Shown: in pieces, positions 11,968-21,548 of the stretch
Position numbering within the stretch: position 1 is the stretch's first letter
Layout: each line of letters opens with the position of its first letter
Notes under the pieces: generated by a model
Told to the model about the DNA's origin: nothing
Seen by the model: only the letters and a program-made list of their open reading frames with translations
Database searches by the model: none
Source: a virus
Virus record (IMG/VR): IMGVR_UViG_3300021963_000564
Span: 1 to 26,479 of that record
Reading direction: 5' to 3' (one strand)
Length of the DNA stretch: 26,479 bases
Program-made: the position numbers and the translations under genes

Positions 11968-14900
11968 TTATAACTCCTGTCCAAACTCTATACTTCTTTG
12001 GTTCTTTCTAATGAAGTTCTCTCTAGCGGTCTTGCTTGCTTTGTTGTAGGCATTAGACAGTGTTTTGACTTGTTCTTCTGGATCAAGCCTTCTAAATCTT
12101 TTATCACCTAAAAGTTGCTCCGCAACTTGCCTGTTTGCCTTGCCAACCGCGCTTGCGTATTCCTCATAAAGCGTTGGGTCAAGTCTAAATCTTGCTTTCT
12201 GACCAGTCCTTCTTTTCAATACTTGCAAGTCTCGGTCTGGAACTTGTGGGATGCCTTCGGTTTTGCCAGTCTTTTTATACAAATCATAGACAGCAAGAGC
12301 CACATCATCGTAAGTTATTTTTCTTGGCCTTGTTGGATCTATGAAATTATAGATAAATGGATCAACGCCTTCTGGTGTTTGTGGAACTGGCTCTCCCCAT
12401 ACGTTTATTTTTGATGGCAAATCTTCAGCACTCCCAGGCCACTTTCTCTTGACCACTTCCTTGAATATGTTGTAGGACTTTGTTCCAAAGTCGCCACCCT
12501 CAATATCCTTAACTTGAATCTTGTCTGGCATATTTTCGCTCATATACCTAGAAACTGATGCTAGCTGATTTGGCAATACTGACGCTGACAACGCATTGTA
12601 GTAACTCGCAAGCCAAGCGTCCATGTCTTTTGCTTCGCCCCTAGAAATTGTGCCAAGCAAGCTATTCATGTTTCTTAGGAAGCTTTGGTTAAATCCAAAT
12701 TTAAGCGTTTCTGGAAGTGTTGCGCCCCATGCTTCACCCAGCGATTCGGTTCCACCCTGAGTTGCTTGATTGGCTGCGTTGCGAGTTGACATAATTGCAC
12801 CAACAACGCCAAGTCTTTCAAGAGATCTCAATGAATCTCCAGGTTCCATCTCTTGCCTAGATCCAGTTTGCAAAAACCTTTTTACTCCATCAATGTTTAT
12901 CATTTTGGATGGAGCAGCTTGGAATTGAACATCCCGCGCCTTATCTGATTTTGGCATTTCGTCTGTTATAACGCCAGCTCTGGATAAAATATCGGCAACA
13001 TTCCCCATTGCGTACCCAACAATAGACTTTGCGAATTGTAGTTTTGCTTGCCTAAAATTGCGTTGTCCCTGTTCGGCAAGCCCTCGTATAAAAGAGTATT
13101 CTGGAATTGCGTACTGGAGGATTTCGTCTATTACGTTTGTTGGCGTTTTTTGAAATGGCAGGACAGCAGTTGTAGCTATTCTAGCTGCGCCTGCTAGTGG
13201 CTTGCCTATAAGCGGTGTTTTGCCCAAAAACCTCGGTGCTAGTTCTGTCAAATACTGTATGCCTCTTGATAGCTTTGTGTCCTGCTGATATACGGCTTCA
13301 AGGGTTTCGGACGCAACCCTATCCAACTCTTCCTGCGTTGGGTATCTTACTGCCCTTTGCAATGCCTTACCCTTCAACTTCTCTAATTGCCTAGCCTCGG
13401 TTAGCAGTCTAGTTTGAGCCATTCTTAGCGGAGGAGCATCTCCAAGTTGAAGAAGCCTAAAACTAACCTCTGGACTAAGCCCAAGCGTGCCTTCTGCCAG
13501 AAGCCTTACCCGATCTATCGCCTTTGCAGCAGTTCCTTCCAGACCATCGGCAATAGGCTCGGCCAATCCCTTGCCAGTAAAGGCTCGCTTCAAAGACCTA
13601 ATAGGTCTAAATCCTCGTATGTTTTCTCCAGCTAAAAGACGCTCTGGGGATACGCCCTTTACCAGCCCCACTAATCCCTCCTTCAGGCCTCTGCCTCCAC
13701 CTTTGGCAACTTCAATTGACCTCTCTATTGATCCGCTCCCGATTGGAGACATAAATTGTTTGCCTTCTGCCAAATATTTTTCAGCAACGCCTTTTACACC
13801 AGGTATTCTTGTGGCAACTGGCCTTATTATATTTCTTTCAATTTGATCCAACAACGATGCCACCTGCCTAGTCGCAGCGCGAGCTGGCATATTTACAGTA
13901 TTCCCCAATATATTTGCGCCTTGGGATAGCGTTGTTAAGAGATTGCCTCTTATATAATCTGGTATTTGCATTCCCAATTCTTTTGCCAATAAATCTGCCT
14001 CAAATTCAGCCAGTTTTCCGCTTGCAAACAAAGCCTTATCTTCTAGTTCTTTCGCAAGCTTATCTGCTTTCTTAGAGAAATCGGTTCTTGCATTTTCATA
14101 GGCTTCGCGCATTGCTGTTTCTGCAACTTGCTTATTTTTGAATAAAGTTATAGCCCGTTTCTCTAACTCTGGAGTAAGTTGCTTCACGGCATCGGCGACT
14201 TGCATTGCCTTTTCGCCTTTTGTCGCATACCTCCTTGCGGCATCTTCAAGCGTTCTTTCTAAAGTAAATGCATATTGAAATGGATTAGTAACAGCAAGCT
14301 TGGCTACATTCATCAATTGAGCAGCATTTGTATATCCTTTTCTAACCTCAAGGAATTGAGCTTTAGCTGCTGGTATATCGCTGAGATCAAACGATTGGTT
14401 CATATTTATTTGCTTTGCAACCTTGCCGACTAAATCATCTGATTGAGCAAATAAATTTATTTGTTGAGGTGAAAGTTTTTGTAAATTTTTCGCAATACCT
14501 GTTGGCGAGAAAGTATTATACAAAGCCCTATTATCAGCAATTGCCTTGGCAATGTCATCTGGCGTGCGTTCGGAGGCTATCAATCTTTCCGCAAACTTAC
14601 TTATCTTCTGCCCTGGTTCAGCTTGTGCCTCTACATTTGCTATCAATTGCGCTCTTTCCTTGGCAATATCTTCGCTTGTTTTCGCAACTCCACCCAATGG
14701 CAATTCTTGCTGTACTGGCAATTGCTCAGCAACCTCTCCAGCAACTTTGGGGACAACAGCTTCCTCAACCTTCGGCGCAACAGTCTCAGCCTTTGTGAAT
14801 GCACCGCGAACAGCCTGTCCTGCTGCCGTCAATCCTTTTCTACCAAGAGCCGCAATTCCTCCAGCAGTTGGCGTTAAGGCTGATGCGGCAAAAGTAGATA

Positions 14901-15339
14901 CTGGATATTCAGCTATATCACGTTGTCTTTGTGCCTTAAACTCTTCTACTGCCTTATCCCCAGCAATCATCCTTGCGGCTTGTTCTTGCAACCTTCCAGC
15001 CGCGCCATAAGAAAGAATTGCGCCTGTTGCTCCTAGTAGAAACTTTGGAACTGCTGGCACTGGTAGCGTGCCTAAACCTCTGGCTGTAAGCCCAGCAACT
15101 GTGGTTGGTACAAACTCTTCAGCAACTGCTCTGCCAACAGCACCAGCGCGTGATGGACGATCAGTCGCCTGCTCTGTGAAATACTTTTCTATGTCAAGAT
15201 TTTGATCTGGCCTTTGTTGTTCTTCTTGCTGATCCTTGAAGTAAGAAGCAAGTTCGTCTGGCTGTTGCTGTGCTTGTTGCGCTTGCTCGCCACTATCTTC
15301 TTGGGCGAAATATTTGTCCAAATCGTTCGCAACTGCCAT
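11968..15339 (-). CDS. Large internal virion / DNA ejection-type protein
   Basis: 1123 aa, the largest gene in the window. It begins with Gln/Glu-rich disordered sequence holding three (D/E)-L/I-x-x-YF motifs (DLDKYF 6-11, ELASYF 29-34, DIEKYF 49-54). A Gly/Ala-rich hydrophobic stretch follows around residues 75-115 (VPTTVAGLTARGLGTLPVPA). The remainder is mostly long Ala/Lys/Glu helices. No enzyme motif was found. Size, position between tail and lysozyme genes, and the helical, amphipathic composition match the ejection proteins of short-tailed phages that form a channel through the cell envelope. It follows the coiled-coil gene by five bases and has no strong ribosome binding site. Family identity by context. 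Confidence 0.65.
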   Translation of the reverse strand: MAVANDLDKYFAQEDSGEQAQQAQQQPDELASYFKDQQEEQQRPDQNLDIEKYFTEQATDRPSRAGAVGRAVAEEFVPTTVAGLTARGLGTLPVPAVPKFLLGATGAILSYGAAGRLQEQAARMIAGDKAVEEFKAQRQRDIAEYPVSTFAASALTPTAGGIAALGRKGLTAAGQAVRGAFTKAETVAPKVEEAVVPKVAGEVAEQLPVQQELPLGGVAKTSEDIAKERAQLIANVEAQAEPGQKISKFAERLIASERTPDDIAKAIADNRALYNTFSPTGIAKNLQKLSPQQINLFAQSDDLVGKVAKQINMNQSFDLSDIPAAKAQFLEVRKGYTNAAQLMNVAKLAVTNPFQYAFTLERTLEDAARRYATKGEKAMQVADAVKQLTPELEKRAITLFKNKQVAETAMREAYENARTDFSKKADKLAKELEDKALFASGKLAEFEADLLAKELGMQIPDYIRGNLLTTLSQGANILGNTVNMPARAATRQVASLLDQIERNIIRPVATRIPGVKGVAEKYLAEGKQFMSPIGSGSIERSIEVAKGGGRGLKEGLVGLVKGVSPERLLAGENIRGFRPIRSLKRAFTGKGLAEPIADGLEGTAAKAIDRVRLLAEGTLGLSPEVSFRLLQLGDAPPLRMAQTRLLTEARQLEKLKGKALQRAVRYPTQEELDRVASETLEAVYQQDTKLSRGIQYLTELAPRFLGKTPLIGKPLAGAARIATTAVLPFQKTPTNVIDEILQYAIPEYSFIRGLAEQGQRNFRQAKLQFAKSIVGYAMGNVADILSRAGVITDEMPKSDKARDVQFQAAPSKMINIDGVKRFLQTGSRQEMEPGDSLRSLERLGVVGAIMSTRNAANQATQGGTESLGEAWGATLPETLKFGFNQSFLRNMNSLLGTISRGEAKDMDAWLASYYNALSASVLPNQLASVSRYMSENMPDKIQVKDIEGGDFGTKSYNIFKEVVKRKWPGSAEDLPSKINVWGEPVPQTPEGVDPFIYNFIDPTRPRKITYDDVALAVYDLYKKTGKTEGIPQVPDRDLQVLKRRTGQKARFRLDPTLYEEYASAVGKANRQVAEQLLGDKRFRRLDPEEQVKTLSNAYNKASKTARENFIRKNQRSIEFGQEL

Positions 15340-15344
15340 ATAAT

Positions 15345-15977
15345 TTATGGCACTACTTGATAGCCCATTTCAATATATTTTTTTGAATCCCTATTCCATA
15401 CATCAGATGGAACTGTTGCCGTCTTTCCATCTGGATTGCGTATTTTAACGCCAGTTTTTCTTTGTGCTGGTTGCTGTTTGGCAACCATAGGCTCTGGTTC
15501 TGGAGCAGATCCAGCACTCTCCATAGGAGCAGAAATTTCTGGAGTACCCATATAGCCAGCACGCTCTTCAAGTAATTTCTTGAGTTCCTCTTGGCGGGTT
15601 GTGGCTCTCTGACCGAATGTTTGACTTCCAATCATTCTTCCCAAAATATCTATGCCTGGGTATTCGTTGCTAGTTCCCGCAGCTTCTCTTGCTTCTGTTT
15701 CGGCTTTAATTGTTTCCTGCCTCTTTGCTTTAATCCTTTTCTCTACAGCCTCAATTCTTGCTTCGTTCATTTCGCCCGCAAAAGTATCTTGCGCTGTTTG
15801 CATATTTCTTCCAGCACCATTAAGAAATGGCTCAAAGTCTGGGTTGGATTTTACCGTATCATATTCATCCGCATAAACTCGCGCCTTGGGTCTTCCGTCT
15901 GCGTCAATATCAATATAAGACCGCATTGGTTTTGCGACTTCTTTTTGCCCATCAAGATTAAAATTAAACATTGCCAT
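15345..15977 (-). CDS. Coiled-coil virion-associated protein
   Basis: 210 aa. After MAMFNFNLDG the central part is a charged coiled coil (EARIEAVEKRIKAKRQET continuing as an alpha-helix). A Pro/Glu-rich linker follows, then a small C-terminal domain (GVKIRNPDGKTATVPSDVW, then YIEMGYQVV) resembling the short beta domains of phage structural proteins. Start ATG 15977 has GGAG seven bases upstream. It probably acts with the adjacent large ejection-type proteins. No named family. Confidence 0.6.
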   Translation of the reverse strand: MAMFNFNLDGQKEVAKPMRSYIDIDADGRPKARVYADEYDTVKSNPDFEPFLNGAGRNMQTAQDTFAGEMNEARIEAVEKRIKAKRQETIKAETEAREAAGTSNEYPGIDILGRMIGSQTFGQRATTRQEELKKLLEERAGYMGTPEISAPMESAGSAPEPEPMVAKQQPAQRKTGVKIRNPDGKTATVPSDVWNRDSKKYIEMGYQVVP

Positions 15978-16000
15978 ATTATTGCTCCAATTATAGTTTG

Positions 16001-18166
16001 TTAAAACGATTTGTTAAAGCTAAACAAATTCCCAAGACCAGAGGCAATGTTGCCAAACGCTTGTGATCCTGTTTCCTGCCTAGACAATGCCCCAACCTGC
16101 GCGCCGTAGGTGCTTGCTTTGTAATCAGCCTGCGAGCGAAAAAGCTGGTTAAACGCATTCGTAAGCGCAACAGGAATTGACGGGTCAACAGTCTGATAGA
16201 AATTAGCAGCCGTAGACGGCTGTTGGTTAAATCCACCAGATGTAGGCTGATTCGCCTGAATGTAACCCTGAAATGCGTTTTGCTGATTTGCTGTTCTTGC
16301 TTGTCCAAGGTTGTAAAGCGAAGGACCGCCAGCAACAAAGTTTGCAGCCGCACCAAGCCTATTCTGTTGCAACGCATCTCTAAAGGCAATATCGCCACGG
16401 AGCGCATCAGATAGCGTCTGTCCAGAAGACAAGAACTGACCACCAGCACCAAGCTTGGACTGCTGAAGAGCATTGCGAAGTTGAACGTCCCTAGCCATTG
16501 CGTCTGAAACTGTTTGTCCAGAGGCCAACATTGCACCTCCAGCTTGGTATCTTCCTTGTTGCAACGCCTCGCGAAGCTGAGTATCTCTTGCAAGAGCATC
16601 AGATGTTGTTTGACCTGAAGAAAGAAATTGAGACGCAGCTCCATATCTTGCTTGTTTTCTTGCCTCGCCAGCCATGCCAGTTGTAACGGCCTCTTCAACA
16701 GCGGGGGCAACACCAAATATATTACCGCGAGCTGCCTGTGCGCCACGAGAGTATTGTTGATATTGTCTTTGTTCTTCTGCCCCAAGCCTAGATCCCAAGG
16801 CCAATTGAGCAGCCGTTTCGCCCTCAACCTGCCTGCGTAACGCCTCGGCTTCTGGGCTTGTTGTTGCGCCAATTTTGCCCAATGAGTAACCTTGAATTTC
16901 TTTTTGTAATTGCGCCCTGTACGCCTCAGTCTGTGCGTCCCGAGTTGCACCAATAGGAGACGTGGAATAATCCCTATAACCTTTTTCTAACTGCGCCCTA
17001 AACGCCTCAGTCTGTGCGTTCTGAGTTTGACCAATAGAAGATGTTGCCAACTTCCCGTACTCTTTGCCCAATGTGGTAGCAGTTTTGTAGGATTCTGGAT
17101 CAATTTCTTTAATCTGAAGTGCAGCGTTTTGCTCGGGGAGATTAAGAAATGATCTGAAAGATGTTATTTCCTTTGCCGCCTCTGGGCTTCCAGCCGTAAT
17201 TGGTTTGTAAGTTTTCTGGAGGTTTTGAGCATTTGTTACTGCCCCAGTTACGCTTTTCAGATCATTCTTTAGCTGATCAATAAATAATTGAGAATTTTTC
17301 CTGTTTGGATTATTGGCATCCATTTGATCAAGCAACGATTGCGAAAGCTTGATTTTCTGATTGATGCCAACAATTTGAGTATTCCCATCCTCAATAGCCT
17401 TAGAAATCCTTTTTTGTCTTGAAGTATTTAAGTCATTCAATATCTGGTCATTTGTAACTTGTGAATTTAATTTCTTAGCCAAGTCAGACAGGGCGTAATT
17501 ATTTTGAGCAGAAAGGTCTAATTCTGCTGGAACTTTTGACTCTCGTTCTGTTGGAATTAAATACGACTCCAGAACGCTCTGAAGTGGGGCTTTTTTCTTT
17601 TCAAGAGCTTCTATTTTCTTGAGCCTTTCAGGAGAGAACGATCCCTTCGTTTGCATTATCTCCTGCTCTTCGTTTGCAAATCTGCCTTCCTTTTGGCCGT
17701 GTTGATTGTAATGACGTTCCGCGCTGTAGCCAGCAGGCTTTACTTCTGGATATTTTTTATAATAATATTCTGAGTCTAGCTTTGTCGATGCTGGAGCATT
17801 CTTTAGTGCATCAATTTCAGAATTGATTGCATCAATCTTTTGCGTGTATGATGCTATCTTTTCATCGCTGGCCGCATAAGATCCGCCAGTAACTCTTTTA
17901 ATTTCTTGAGCTAAAACTTGATTTTCTGCAAAATTCTTGTCATAAGCAATTTTTGCTTGCTTGTCTTCATATTCTTTTACAAATTTATCTGCTTGTTCCT
18001 TAGTGCTGGCCTGTTGCGCTCCAGCACTTTTTAGCTGACTCGTCCAAGCAGATGAACCAAAATTAACTCCGCTAATCCCAAGGTCTGAAACTTGTTGGTT
18101 TTTATATGCCTCATTTCCGCCTGCATCAGAAACTTCGACTACTTTTCCCTTGTAAACAACGTACAT
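16001..18166 (-). CDS. Repeat-containing internal virion or tail protein
   Basis: 721 aa. The first ~60 residues contain an odd YVVYKGKVVEVSDAGG strand pair, then polar helices follow. Two repeat families sit in the C-terminal half: a 27-aa unit (IGATRDAQTEAYRAQLQK) about 2.5 times, and a 32-aa unit (ASGQTVSDAMARDVQLRNALQQ) about 3.5 times. Both are Ala/Gln/Arg-rich helices. No enzyme motif is visible. The position between a proline-rich small protein and the coiled-coil/ejection genes suggests a pilot or ejection protein. Start ATG 18166 follows GGGACAAT. A 320-aa minus-strand frame overlapping it is a by-product of the repeats. Confidence 0.6.
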   Translation of the reverse strand: MYVVYKGKVVEVSDAGGNEAYKNQQVSDLGISGVNFGSSAWTSQLKSAGAQQASTKEQADKFVKEYEDKQAKIAYDKNFAENQVLAQEIKRVTGGSYAASDEKIASYTQKIDAINSEIDALKNAPASTKLDSEYYYKKYPEVKPAGYSAERHYNQHGQKEGRFANEEQEIMQTKGSFSPERLKKIEALEKKKAPLQSVLESYLIPTERESKVPAELDLSAQNNYALSDLAKKLNSQVTNDQILNDLNTSRQKRISKAIEDGNTQIVGINQKIKLSQSLLDQMDANNPNRKNSQLFIDQLKNDLKSVTGAVTNAQNLQKTYKPITAGSPEAAKEITSFRSFLNLPEQNAALQIKEIDPESYKTATTLGKEYGKLATSSIGQTQNAQTEAFRAQLEKGYRDYSTSPIGATRDAQTEAYRAQLQKEIQGYSLGKIGATTSPEAEALRRQVEGETAAQLALGSRLGAEEQRQYQQYSRGAQAARGNIFGVAPAVEEAVTTGMAGEARKQARYGAASQFLSSGQTTSDALARDTQLREALQQGRYQAGGAMLASGQTVSDAMARDVQLRNALQQSKLGAGGQFLSSGQTLSDALRGDIAFRDALQQNRLGAAANFVAGGPSLYNLGQARTANQQNAFQGYIQANQPTSGGFNQQPSTAANFYQTVDPSIPVALTNAFNQLFRSQADYKASTYGAQVGALSRQETGSQAFGNIASGLGNLFSFNKSF
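16330..16648 (-). repeat. 96-bp tandem repeats (32-aa units)
   Basis: Unit starts fall at 16648, 16552, 16456 and 16360, an exact 96-bp period, in the C-terminal half of the 721-aa protein. The units keep SGQT-x-SDA-x-x-D-x-x-x-RxALQQ and end in a shorter copy. Codon differences between copies are many, so the duplication is old and kept for the protein. Confidence 0.8.
16810..17035 (-). repeat. 81-bp tandem repeats (27-aa units)
   Basis: IG-(Q/A)-T units begin at 17035, 16954 and 16873, spaced exactly 81 bases. Two copies share AQTEA(F/Y)RAQL; the third is more diverged (PEAEALRRQV). Confidence 0.75.
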
Positions 18167-18169
18167 AAA

Positions 18170-18613
18170 TTATTGTCCCAACATATCTTCTATGGGTGCG
18201 CTTCTTTTTGCGTTAGCAACATTTTGCTCAACGCTTGCATACGGATTGACCCCGTAGAGAAGACTAAATTGCCTTGTCATTTGATCGCCTAAGCCGCGAT
18301 TTAATGCGTATGCTTGGGGGCTGGTTTCATACTGCCTGCGCAATGTTTCAAGAGTACGTTGTGGTCCGTACTTCTGTTCTATTTGCAATCCAGATCGCAC
18401 TCCAGCCTGTTGATCCAATGCGGATAATTCTCGTTCAAGAGCGCGTTGGGCGGGAAGGTAGGTTGCCCGAAGCTGATTCTCAAGGGCGGCCAGTTCTGGA
18501 GACTTTTCAATGTAAGTATCAATATTCTTTTTATACGCCTCTGCATTAGCCTGTGCCACCGCGCTCGGATCGGGCGGAGGAGGCGGTGAAGGAATAGATG
18601 GAGAACCACCCAT
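18170..18613 (-). CDS. Small proline-rich virion-associated protein
   Basis: 147 aa with a striking start MGGSPSIPSPPPPPDPSAV, then Ala/Gln/Leu-rich helices and a YGVNPYASVEQN end. The MGGSP-poly-Pro start is a common hallmark of small structural proteins encoded between tail and ejection genes in short-tailed phages. No enzyme motif. It follows the 129-aa gene by one base and is followed by the 721-aa repeat protein. The role is inferred from context. Confidence 0.6.
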   Translation of the reverse strand: MGGSPSIPSPPPPPDPSAVAQANAEAYKKNIDTYIEKSPELAALENQLRATYLPAQRALERELSALDQQAGVRSGLQIEQKYGPQRTLETLRRQYETSPQAYALNRGLGDQMTRQFSLLYGVNPYASVEQNVANAKRSAPIEDMLGQ

Positions 18614-18614
18614 A

Positions 18615-19004
18615 TTAAACCATAACCTTTCGCATAAATTTCATATAATCGTATTGTTTCCTTATTCCATTGCGGTTAAAGATTAGGCTCCTGCGGGGGC
18701 CAAGTTCATCCCAAAGGATTGACAGCAGGCATTTCATAGCCAAAAGGCTACGGGCATTAGGTTTACCATCAATTGATGTCACAGTCAAGTCAACAAAAGC
18801 ATCTGGTGCGCTGTAGTCATGTTTATAATGTGCAACATCTTGCGATGCATCAACTGCCCTCGCTATCGCCACACCAACAACTTCATTGCCATCCTTGACA
18901 ACTCCAACCAAATTATTCTTCTCATACCACCCAAACCATTCCTTAAAATTAGGCCATCTTGACTCAGGCACACCAGAAGCCTCCACATACTCCATAGCCG
19001 TCAT
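18615..19004 (-). CDS. Hypothetical protein, 129 aa, possibly GNAT-like
   Basis: ATG 19004 overlaps the stop of the tail-tube gene (ATGA). There are beta-strands NLVGVVKDGNEVVGVAIAR and FVDLTVTSIDG, and helix ARSLLAMKCLLSILWDEL, then SLIFNRNGIRKQYDYMKF. The strand-helix order is like a reduced GNAT acetyltransferase fold, but no diagnostic acetyl-CoA loop (Q/R-x-x-G-x-G/A) is seen, so the match is weak. It may be a small structural or assembly factor. Position among tail genes favours the latter. Confidence 0.5.
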   Translation of the reverse strand: MTAMEYVEASGVPESRWPNFKEWFGWYEKNNLVGVVKDGNEVVGVAIARAVDASQDVAHYKHDYSAPDAFVDLTVTSIDGKPNARSLLAMKCLLSILWDELGPRRSLIFNRNGIRKQYDYMKFMRKVMV

Positions 19005-20833
19005 ATATTCTTCTGCACTTCGATGGTGTCTGGGTTTGCGGCAAGCATAATTTGCTTAATAGAAAGTTTCCTACCTGGAGCCTCCATCTTAAACTTCATA
19101 TTACGCCACTTCTGGTAAGACCTTAAACTATCAGCCCTAAAATTGTAGGTTTGAGCAGAAAGTGTGGCTGGAAGCGTAAATGGAAGGGTCAACCCCCCTG
19201 GGGTCGATGTGTCAACACCAGTTCCAAGTGTCACATATTGGGAGTCTGTCTCCCGCTTCATTCCTATCGTACATCCAGTAGCCGTTGAGTAATAGTATTC
19301 CATCTCATAGTGCGAACCATACTTCTTTGAAATCTTATCGTCAAAATCATACGCTTTGGTTACAACGTAAGACGTATAGGATGTTCCGTAATCCTTGAAT
19401 TCGGTATTACCATCACCCTGCAAGTCTGGGTCAAGATAGTCATAAAGATGACCAACCTGCCCTGTCGGACTACCAATCGCAAGTTTCACGCAGTTTGTTG
19501 AGTAACCACCAGAGAAGTTTGTCTTAACCATTGCGCTTGCGGCTATTGACCACAAGCCCTCAAATGAATTAAACAGCGTGTTGTATACAAGCACATAATT
19601 ACAAGTTGTTGAATTATCAAGGGGAAGGGCCAAGTAATACCTGTTATTATGGAATGCGGCGTTTGAGACTGATATGTAGCTTCTATTGATTCTCGCAATA
19701 ACATTCTTTACTGGCTCAGTAAGAGTTGGGCCTACTGTATAGAAATCGTCAGCAATTGACCTTACCACGCTCCGTAGGCCGTCATTGGAAAGAAAGAATA
19801 CGTCCTTACTTGTGAAAATAGCAGATGCAGATGCTTGACATCCAATCTTATCGTTAATTAGCCTTACAGTCCATCCAGATGCGGTTGCCGCAGTAGGATC
19901 AACTGTTACAAGGTAAATCTTGTTTGGCTTAAAAACTATAAGCTCATAATCAAAGAAGGGCTGAATTGCAATAATATCTTCACCATCATCACCACCAACA
20001 ATAATGCTATTGGTTGTTTTCCACACCTCTGCATCCAAGAGATCGGATGCGTAAAGCGTGTTTCGGTACACTCCAGTTCCAACCGCAAATAAGCGATTGG
20101 TAAACTGGCGAACAAGACGTAGGCCAGTAGGAGCAAGGGCTGAAACGCTGGCTGTTGCTGTTGCCGTAAAATGACCACCTCCTGCTGGTGGAGCAGCTAT
20201 TGTCACCGCAGGCGCGGACGTATAACCAGATCCAGCATTTGTGACAACAACCCCAGAAACAGTTCCGCTTGTTACTGTGGCAACCGCACTGGCTGTTGTT
20301 CCGTAGGCTAGGCTAGGTGCGGCAATTGTGACGGCAGCGGTTGATCCAGTATAACCCAATCCTTGTGTTGATACTGTAATTGAAAGAACGCTTGTGCCTT
20401 GCCTATAATAACTTGTCCCATCGGTAAAGAATAAATTGCTTGCTCCATCGGTATAATAAAGCCTGTTATTGAATTGAGAGAAATTAACATCAACTGCTCC
20501 GCTTGTTACAGTTCCAGAGGTTGTTCCAAAGCTAGTTGCGCTAGTTGAGTTAAATAGCTTGCCATTGCAGGCAACAACAATTCGCTCAATGTTGGAAGTA
20601 TCAAAGTAGTGCATACCCTGAATTGCTGAACTGCTAGACACGTTTGCAGATACCTGCTCAATGCCTTGCCTAGTCTGGAGGATTCCAGACGGGCTAATTG
20701 TCATATTGTAAATTTCGCTTGCTTGATTATTCCCAATTGAACTTGGCGAGATTCCAGAAGCCTGCCCACCCTCAAAGCTGGGCGATCCAGCTATAGCCAA
20801 TACATCGTCTGTTGTGTCTATGTAAAGAGGCAT
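19001..20833 (-). CDS. Tail tube / stabilization protein (T7 gp12-like, beta-propeller)
   Basis: 610 aa. It is a repetitive beta-protein with propeller-like blades: FNNRLYYTDGASNLFFT, FTNRLFAVGTGVYRN, YELIVFKPNKIYLVT, VFFLSNDGLRS and FHNNRYYLALPL. The start MPLYIDTTDDVLAIAG and the EGLWSIAA block are common in the tail-tube proteins of short-tailed phages. Residues about 147-233 are a Gly/Thr/Ala-rich insert of two ~43-aa units around GLGYT (158) and GSGYT (201). The product would form the lower tail tube or seal its adaptor, next to the tube-A-like gene. Start has AAGG close upstream. Confidence 0.7.
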   Translation of the reverse strand: MPLYIDTTDDVLAIAGSPSFEGGQASGISPSSIGNNQASEIYNMTISPSGILQTRQGIEQVSANVSSSSAIQGMHYFDTSNIERIVVACNGKLFNSTSATSFGTTSGTVTSGAVDVNFSQFNNRLYYTDGASNLFFTDGTSYYRQGTSVLSITVSTQGLGYTGSTAAVTIAAPSLAYGTTASAVATVTSGTVSGVVVTNAGSGYTSAPAVTIAAPPAGGGHFTATATASVSALAPTGLRLVRQFTNRLFAVGTGVYRNTLYASDLLDAEVWKTTNSIIVGGDDGEDIIAIQPFFDYELIVFKPNKIYLVTVDPTAATASGWTVRLINDKIGCQASASAIFTSKDVFFLSNDGLRSVVRSIADDFYTVGPTLTEPVKNVIARINRSYISVSNAAFHNNRYYLALPLDNSTTCNYVLVYNTLFNSFEGLWSIAASAMVKTNFSGGYSTNCVKLAIGSPTGQVGHLYDYLDPDLQGDGNTEFKDYGTSYTSYVVTKAYDFDDKISKKYGSHYEMEYYYSTATGCTIGMKRETDSQYVTLGTGVDTSTPGGLTLPFTLPATLSAQTYNFRADSLRSYQKWRNMKFKMEAPGRKLSIKQIMLAANPDTIEVQKNI

Positions 20834-20845
20834 AAAGCCTTACTT

Positions 20846-21544
20846 TTAAGCCGAGAACATTTCTTCTATTGTTAATTCACCAAGACTTTGTGGCGTGATT
20901 TGCTTTACGCCTCCAACCTGGCTCAACTCGTAGTTAGCCATAGCTGCAAGATCGGAGTTCGCGCCCTGCGTAATTACCTGCGCCTTTGTATACTGACGCT
21001 CACGCTCAAGTGCGTCTGCGTGAGTTAAGGCAAGAACCAAGTGATGAACGTGGGGTAGGCGAAGTTCGTCACCAAGAGCGTCATTGGACGGAGGAAAGTC
21101 AACGATGTAGTTGGAGCGAGTGATGCACTTTAACTTTTCAATAACTCGCAGCGGGATTGTTCCAGATGTTGCAAGCCTTGGATACAGGTCAAGTTCTGCA
21201 ACGCCACTGCTGTTGCGACCTGTGAAATGGTAGGTATCTGGATCGCCAGTGCGCTCATCAGACAGCAAGCCTGGGTCTTGGCTGATAATTGTGGCCAGGT
21301 CAACGGGATCAACCTCGGCATCATTGTAGGCCACAGAGAGAGGAGTTTCTACATTCGTGCCAAGCGTGATTGTACGGCTTGTGCCAACAGAATAGGTTGA
21401 GTTGGTTACAGTCTCGCGCCAAGGCGCAAAGTCCCATACTCGCCTGTAGGCCAAGCTTGCGGCCTTTTGCAGAAAGGTAAGCGTATCTGAGTCGGTCTTG
21501 CCAACCTTCTCGCCTGCGTACTGAGCGATTTCGGTTAGGGTCAT
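20846..21544 (-). CDS. Tail tube A-like adaptor protein
   Basis: 232 aa. Begins MTLTEIAQYAGEKVGK, followed by FLQKAASLAYRRVWDFAPW, a pattern of the phage adaptor/T7 gp11-like family that joins the portal to the tube. Later parts contain PLRVIEKLKCI and HHLVLALTHADALERERQY (a helix typical of these proteins). It is the right length for the family and sits beside the tube-B-like gene. No alternative function is suggested. Weak ribosome binding site; ATG 21544 lies four bases after the upstream stop. Confidence 0.7.
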   Translation of the reverse strand: MTLTEIAQYAGEKVGKTDSDTLTFLQKAASLAYRRVWDFAPWRETVTNSTYSVGTSRTITLGTNVETPLSVAYNDAEVDPVDLATIISQDPGLLSDERTGDPDTYHFTGRNSSGVAELDLYPRLATSGTIPLRVIEKLKCITRSNYIVDFPPSNDALGDELRLPHVHHLVLALTHADALERERQYTKAQVITQGANSDLAAMANYELSQVGGVKQITPQSLGELTIEEMFSA

Positions 21545-21548
21545 TTAG

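Noticed and set aside
15991-16953. A 320-aa minus-strand open frame
   Set aside because: It overlaps the 721-aa virion gene in another frame, follows its repeats and has an Arg/Leu-rich composition without plausible domains; it is a shadow of the repeats.
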